Positions 60,731 to 64,000 of a stretch of 64,000 nucleotides of DNA are shown piece after piece; position 1 is the first letter of the stretch, and every line of letters begins with the position of its first letter. The position numbers and the translations under genes were made by a program. The DNA is from Pararhizobium sp. IMCC21322 (lineage in GTDB: Bacteria; Pseudomonadota; Alphaproteobacteria; Rhizobiales; GCA-2746425). The DNA is taken from contig NZ_CP132335.1 of assembly GCF_030758295.1 (NCBI RefSeq), positions 3,510,412 through 3,574,411 of the forward strand. Direction: 5' to 3'. The notes under the pieces were generated by a model. It was not told the origin of the DNA and searched no databases. It saw only the letters and a program-made list of their open reading frames with translations.

Positions 60731-61455
60731 TCTCTCAAAATCGAAAAGTCCCCAAGTTACACCTCGGAAAATCCGAGTGGGTCGTTCTTGGTATAATCTT
60801 GGTCTATTCGTTCATTCCGGTTTTTGGCGGGTTGATACGGGTTTTTGAGCTTGCAGGCGGGCCGCAGATCGCACCAGAGAACCCTCGGGCATTGCTTGCT
60901 CCGCTCCCCATTACTCTCCACATCCTGAGCAGCATTCTGTTCTGCGTCCTCGGCGCTTTTCAGTTCCTCCCAAGCCTGCGACGCCAACGTCCGGCGGCGC
61001 ATCGTGTCGTCGGCCGGGTGATTGCGGTGGCGGGAAGTGTTTCCGCGCTTGCGGCTTTATGGATGACGCATTTTTATGTCTTTCCCGAAGCGCTTCAGGG
61101 TGCCCCCCTTTATTGGGTGCGGATGGTCTTGGGCACAGCAATGATCGGACTCATCATCTGGGCTGTGATCGCAATCAGATCCCGCAACGTTTTCCAACAC
61201 AGCGCGTCAATGGTGCGGGCCTATGCCATCGCTCAAGGCGCGTCGACCCAAACCGTTATGGGCATTGCCTGGATCATTGCTGTCGGCTCCGAAGCGATGG
61301 GACCCTTGCGCGACGGGCTGATGATCTTCGCGTGGGTGCTCAATCTGCTGGCCGCAGAAATCTTGATCCGGTCAATGCTACGGCCCGCGCAGCGACGGCA
61401 AAAGAATTCGCCACTGCCCACTATACCGCCCTCAACACTAAGAAATGAGACTTGA
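60727..61455 (+). CDS. DUF2306-family membrane protein
   Basis: The 242-residue protein has about six membrane helices: WVVLGIILVYSFIPVFGGL, LPITLHILSSILFCVLGAFQ, a VVGRVIAVAGSVSALAALWM, MVLGTAMIGLIIWAVIAI and two more, with the RRQRPAAHRVVGRV loop of the DUF2306 family. I start at ATG 60727, overlapping the methyltransferase stop. Function unknown; it may carry electrons or act in the membrane next to the methyltransferase product. Confidence 0.8.
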   Translation: MISQNRKVPKLHLGKSEWVVLGIILVYSFIPVFGGLIRVFELAGGPQIAPENPRALLAPLPITLHILSSILFCVLGAFQFLPSLRRQRPAAHRVVGRVIAVAGSVSALAALWMTHFYVFPEALQGAPLYWVRMVLGTAMIGLIIWAVIAIRSRNVFQHSASMVRAYAIAQGASTQTVMGIAWIIAVGSEAMGPLRDGLMIFAWVLNLLAAEILIRSMLRPAQRRQKNSPLPTIPPSTLRNET

Positions 61456-61456
61456 A

Positions 61457-61873
61457 ATGACGTTCCAAAATGGTAATCCCCGTATCCTTTTGTCGGTCCT
61501 GTGGATCTTCATTATCCTGAATTTCTTTGCACGCGATATCCATGAGTTGATCCGCCCCGGCATGCTGGAACAGATGATGTCCGGCACAATTGACGGGGTC
61601 GTCGTAACGGAAATGTTGATGCTGTTAGGGTGGCTCATGATCGAGATCCCGATCTTGATGACAATTCTCGCGTTGCTCCTTCCACATGCGATTAATCGAT
61701 GGGCAAACATCGGGGTGGGCCTTTTGACGATGGTCATGATCGTCGTGATAAACCGCGACCCTGACCTCGACAATGTCTTTTTCATGGGTATTCAGTTGAT
61801 CGCCTTAATTGCCATTATTGGGATAGCATGGCGGCAGTGCGACAATGAGCCGACATACGCAACAACTTCGTAA
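61457..61873 (+). CDS. four-helix membrane protein (DUF6326-like)
   Basis: The 138-residue protein has four membrane helices (ILLSVLWIFIILNFFARDI; VVVTEMLMLLGWLMIEIPILM; IGVGLLTMVMIVVIN; VFFMGIQLIALIAIIGIAW) in the DUF6326 layout. I start at ATG 61457; an ATG at 61445 overlaps the DUF2306 end. It is the third gene of the LysR-linked operon. Function is unknown. Confidence 0.78.
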   Translation: MTFQNGNPRILLSVLWIFIILNFFARDIHELIRPGMLEQMMSGTIDGVVVTEMLMLLGWLMIEIPILMTILALLLPHAINRWANIGVGLLTMVMIVVINRDPDLDNVFFMGIQLIALIAIIGIAWRQCDNEPTYATTS

Positions 61874-62046
61874 ATGCGAGACGTCTGGCTGCTTTGTCCA
61901 GAAGCACGTCTAAGCACCAATAGCTGTTATTCGTCGATCATGCAGCATCCGTCGAATTGGGCTCATAGCCACCAGCAGCCCGATGTGCGCCGTACGGGCC
62001 GTTGTGGGCCTCACATGGGATGCTGTGGCAAGGGTTTGGCCTGCAA
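61874..62046. other. intergenic region
   Basis: No gene is supported between the membrane-protein gene and the 41-residue ORF on the other strand. Confidence 0.4.
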
Positions 62047-62172
62047 CTATTGGCATCGGGCGTAGAGTTTGTTGATCCAACCATTTTCGGGTTCATCAAT
62101 AAACATGATAATTTCTTCCAACAGATCTATCGCCATATCACCGGCGATGGCGACTGATTTCTTGTTGAGCAT
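62047..62172 (-). CDS. 41-residue ORF downstream of a terminator-bearing leader
   Basis: ATG at 62172 with AAAGGA 9-14 bases upstream. The product (MLNKKSVAIAGDMAIDLLEE then IIMFIDEPENGWINKLYARCQ) is acidic and helical with no recognised family. Directly upstream on the same strand lie an intrinsic terminator and a structured leader with a strong promoter. Expression may thus depend on read-through. Confidence 0.55.
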   Translation of the reverse strand: MLNKKSVAIAGDMAIDLLEEIIMFIDEPENGWINKLYARCQ

Positions 62173-62197
62173 TTCAGTTTTCCTTTCAAAAATTAGG

Positions 62198-62224
62198 AAA
62201 AAAAAAGAGCCCCGAAGGGCCCTT
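62198..62224 (-). terminator. intrinsic terminator before the 41-residue ORF
   Basis: On the minus strand, AAGGGCCC and GGGCTCTT form an 8-bp stem with a TTCG loop, followed by nine T. It stands 26 bases before the ORF start. Confidence 0.85.
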
Positions 62225-62358
62225 GGAAAATCGCGCTAAACAGCGCGTTGTAGTGTTGTGTTTTCAATTCGCTCGGCGTGGGTAACCCGCCCTCACCTCA
62301 CTGACTCTCCTTGATAAACTAAATCATGCAATGCCCTTGGCACTGCGGTTTGCTAACA
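62198..62358 (-). ncRNA. structured leader or small RNA
   Basis: The predicted transcript of about 160 nt starts near 62358. It has a first stem GGCG/CGCC (62275-62291), a perfect second stem CGCGCT/AGCGCG with loop (62232-62247), then the terminator. No known riboswitch or sRNA family is recognised by eye. It either ends as a small RNA or controls the 41-residue ORF by attenuation. Confidence 0.6.
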
Positions 62359-62363
62359 CGCCA

Positions 62364-62392
62364 ACTATATGAGATTAAACGCACTTTGTCAA
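62364..62392 (-). promoter_or_regulatory. strong sigma-70-type promoter
   Basis: On the minus strand, TTGACA (62392-62387) and TATAGT (62369-62364) are 17 bp apart. The -35 is a perfect match and the -10 has five of six. It reads into the leader and the 41-residue ORF. Confidence 0.82.
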
Positions 62393-62737
62393 CGGAACGT
62401 AACTTATAACCCATTGTAACAGATGCGTTTTTCCGGTTGATAACTTTTGTTTTGATTGCCACTGCCAGATCAAATTATCGACGACAATGCTGTTGAAACA
62501 TGCCCTTTATTGTTGCGTGTCCACAAAACCGTTGTGTCGGAACTTCCGACACGTTCATGAAAATTTTCTGCCTGATAGGTCTGCAAAACACTGACGAAAA
62601 GGCCCTCCAATCAGCTCCGTAAAGGTTTGGTGGCAACCGGTAATTCACTTGCCCGGTTGATGCCAATTTCCCAAAAATCCTGGAGTTCATAATGAACACA
62701 CATCTGCTCATTCGAGCAAAGTCGACAATCGTGTTTT
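62393..62737. other. non-coding region before integrase remnant
   Basis: No gene is supported. It lies between the strong promoter and the tyrosine-integrase pseudogene and probably contains the deleted remainder of that gene. Confidence 0.4.
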
Positions 62738-63103
62738 TCAGCGAAAAGACCTGTCTGAACTGGAGCACGTTGGTCGACGCCGTCGGCTTTCATAAGCAAA
62801 GGTTGGAGCCACCCGCATTTCGATCTGGCGTTCCTCAACCGGATCATCGCCACTTCGTGCAACTTTCCGGTATTTGATCGCAAGATCGCGAGCCTCTGCC
62901 AATGATACTAGTGACAGACCACCCAAGCCCATGTCTCTTCGCCGACCACGCACCATCAACCTGAGCAGCCAAAGTTTTGCTCCAGACGTATCTACCACCA
63001 GATACAGCCCATTGCCGTCGGCATACTTGCCAGGTTTGGCCACTTGTCGCACTTTCAGCGCGCTTAGTGCTTTGTCAGGGTGTCAACCAGTTCGCTTAGC
63101 CAT
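62738..63103 (-). pseudogene. tyrosine integrase remnant (N-terminal Arm/DUF4102 domain)
   Basis: From ATG 63103 the frame reads MAKRTG then TGA (63083-63085). It resumes in frame with HPDKALSALKVRQVAKPGKYADGN, GLYLVVDTSGAKLWLLRLMV and LAEARDLAIKYRKVARSGDDPVEER, the Arm DNA-binding domain of P4-type integrases. The catalytic domain (R...HxxR...Y) is missing. It lies 160 bp inside attR and is most likely the original integrase of the tRNA-Ser island. Confidence 0.82.
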
Positions 63104-63264
63104 GGGGTTTCGATAAACCGATATTACCCCACATTCATCCCCACAAAAAAGCTTGCATTGTATAGGATGTTAAAGAACGTCCTTGCACAACAACATTTTT
63201 TTATCGTACTGATTCAATTGCTTATTTGCACCCATACTCATCTGCTCGCACTCTAACTGGGCTG

Positions 63265-63288
63265 CCTTCCTCTCCGCCATTCACCCTT
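63265..63288 (+). repeat. attR: 24-bp att core
   Basis: Perfect copy of 2819-2842. It contains the last bases of tRNA-Ser (TTCCTCTCCGCCA) without the rest of a tRNA. Chromosomal sequence is expected to resume from here. Confidence 0.9.
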
Positions 63289-63894
63289 GCAAGCATTTGA
63301 GTTACATAAGATTCACATTACGCAGGGAACCGACCGTAAATTCAGCCCCGAAGAAAATCGTTTTGCAAAAGCTGTTTAATCAAACCCAAAGGCAGCAACT
63401 GATCATTTTGTTTGCCTCGAGTGGTAATTTTTCTGGATCAAAACTATTCTGATTGCAAGGCGGCCAACCATGTCAATTGTCCGCCATCAGGTGTGTGGAT
63501 GAGCTGTCTCTCCATTCAAAAAATGAGAAATTGGCGTAAGTGCAAATGCTGTGGCCAGTCGAAATGCTCTGATTTATTACCAATTCAACCCATAATTGAT
63601 CCTGGATGACTTTAGGTAATTCTATTGTTTCTACAATTTGAGTGTGCTGTTTGACACACACCACCTCAAGCAAAGCCCCATTTTTCACAATCCCGGATTG
63701 AATATTAACCATGTTTGCAGAGAAATACACGCATTGGTTGCATTTCAGGGCCAGCAGCAGCGAATCAGCAAGTTATCATTTGACGGCTTAGAATTTCTGC
63801 GCGAAAACAGTCAACCCTTTATTAACCAATGCGCATTTCGCGTCTACGCATTGTATCTGAGATTGATGTTGAAAGTTCTGTAGGTGGCATTGGT
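63289..63894. other. non-coding chromosomal region right of attR
   Basis: About 600 bp without a convincing gene. The part next to attR would be the sequence that once followed tRNA-Ser directly. Confidence 0.45.
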
Positions 63895-64000
63895 ATGAAT
63901 CTATTCAAGCTTTGTATTTTTCTGACAGCGCAATGTGTTGCGGCAAGCGCAATGGCAGCCGATCTAAGCACGTTCCAGCACTATGGCGGAGGACAGTGCT
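63895..64000 (+). CDS. exported protein, 3' end cut by window
   Basis: ATG at 63895 begins MNLFKLCIFLTAQCVAASAM then AADLSTFQHY, a signal peptide with a likely cut after AMA or MAA. Only 35 codons are in the window. No function can be given. It lies in the right chromosomal flank. Confidence 0.6.
   Translation, partial: MNLFKLCIFLTAQCVAASAMAADLSTFQHYGGGQC

Larger units (their letters stand above)
2819..63288. mobile_element. genomic island / degenerate integrative mobilizable element in tRNA-Ser
   Basis: The island is bounded by a perfect 24-bp direct repeat. Inside are a serine recombinase, coupling ATPase, relaxase-helicase, MobC, ArdA, ParA/ParB-like proteins, a toxin-antitoxin pair, resolvase remnants, one IS and about 25 kb of metabolic cargo. 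No VirB/Tra pilus genes are seen, so by content it is mobilizable rather than self-transmissible. The presumed tyrosine integrase next to attR is a pseudogene. The mixture of three recombinase types and several broken genes points to accretion of more than one element. Confidence 0.85.

Noticed and set aside
63412-63609. 65-codon frame right of attR
   Set aside because: No ribosome site and no domain; the Cys-rich product looks random.
1-64000. CRISPR array or rRNA genes
   Set aside because: No regularly spaced repeats of 25-40 bp and no rRNA-like sequence were seen.

Overview
The window is alphaproteobacterial DNA. A short chromosomal flank sits at each end, and a genomic island of about 60.4 kb, inserted in the 3' end of a tRNA-Ser(GCT) gene, fills the middle. 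Gene families (O-acetylhomoserine sulfhydrylase, MobC plus relaxase-helicase, ArdA, LacI-controlled polyol ABC transport, many LysR/GST/GFA genes) suit Rhodobacterales or Hyphomicrobiales; genus cannot be read from the sequence. A perfect 24-bp repeat at 2819-2842 (end of the tRNA) and 63265-63288 marks attL and attR. A decayed tyrosine-integrase gene lies just inside attR.

Layout. 1-2743: chromosome (MAPEG protein, metY, exported TPR protein). 2744-2833: tRNA-Ser. 3.0-12.2 kb, mostly minus strand: a large serine recombinase whose 3' end runs antisense through half of a tRNA-Thr gene, then small unknown genes and a chain of overlapping genes around a VirD4/TraG-type coupling ATPase. 12.3-17.5 kb, plus strand: an HExxH metalloprotease with a partner gene, a hairpin-rich non-coding stretch, ArdA antirestriction and a ParB-like protein. 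17.5-25.2 kb: RelE/ParE-type toxin-antitoxin, a short resolvase, several HTH regulators, a GNAT enzyme and a CadC-like TPR regulator. 25.5-32.7 kb: candidate defence and maintenance genes (P-loop ATPase, ParA-like three-gene operon) and a small VOC/YdeI module between 49-bp dif-like repeats, one of which is split by an IS1182-family element (32692-34363). 34.6-37.8 kb: relaxase-helicase and MobC. No type IV secretion pilus genes are present, so this part looks like a mobilizable element (IME) that borrows a conjugation channel.

38.6-46.4 kb is a LacI-controlled ribitol uptake and oxidation operon: binding protein, two permeases, ATPase, ribitol 2-dehydrogenase, then a ribulokinase gene gutted by deletion, and an intact ketose 3-epimerase of the D-tagatose 3-epimerase family. 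The epimerase could in principle turn D-ribulose into D-xylulose and so bypass the missing kinase. 46.8-47.6 kb holds debris (a resolvase pseudogene, a DUF1348 fragment).

47.7-61.9 kb is a string of small redox and detoxification units, most next to their own regulator: quinone-oxidoreductase-like protein with LysR; DoxX/36-aa ORF/GST with MarR and two palindromic operators; GFA; LysR divergent from GST/NTF2-like/tautomerase/nitronate monooxygenase/GFA; Rrf2 divergent from an AhpD-like protein and a cupin; LysR divergent from a methyltransferase and two membrane proteins. 62.0-62.4 kb holds a strong minus-strand promoter, a structured leader ending in an intrinsic terminator, and a 41-codon ORF, which looks like an attenuator or a small RNA. 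Many genes are decaying: two resolvases, the tyrosine integrase, ribulokinase, the VOC gene and the DUF1348 gene are all broken.
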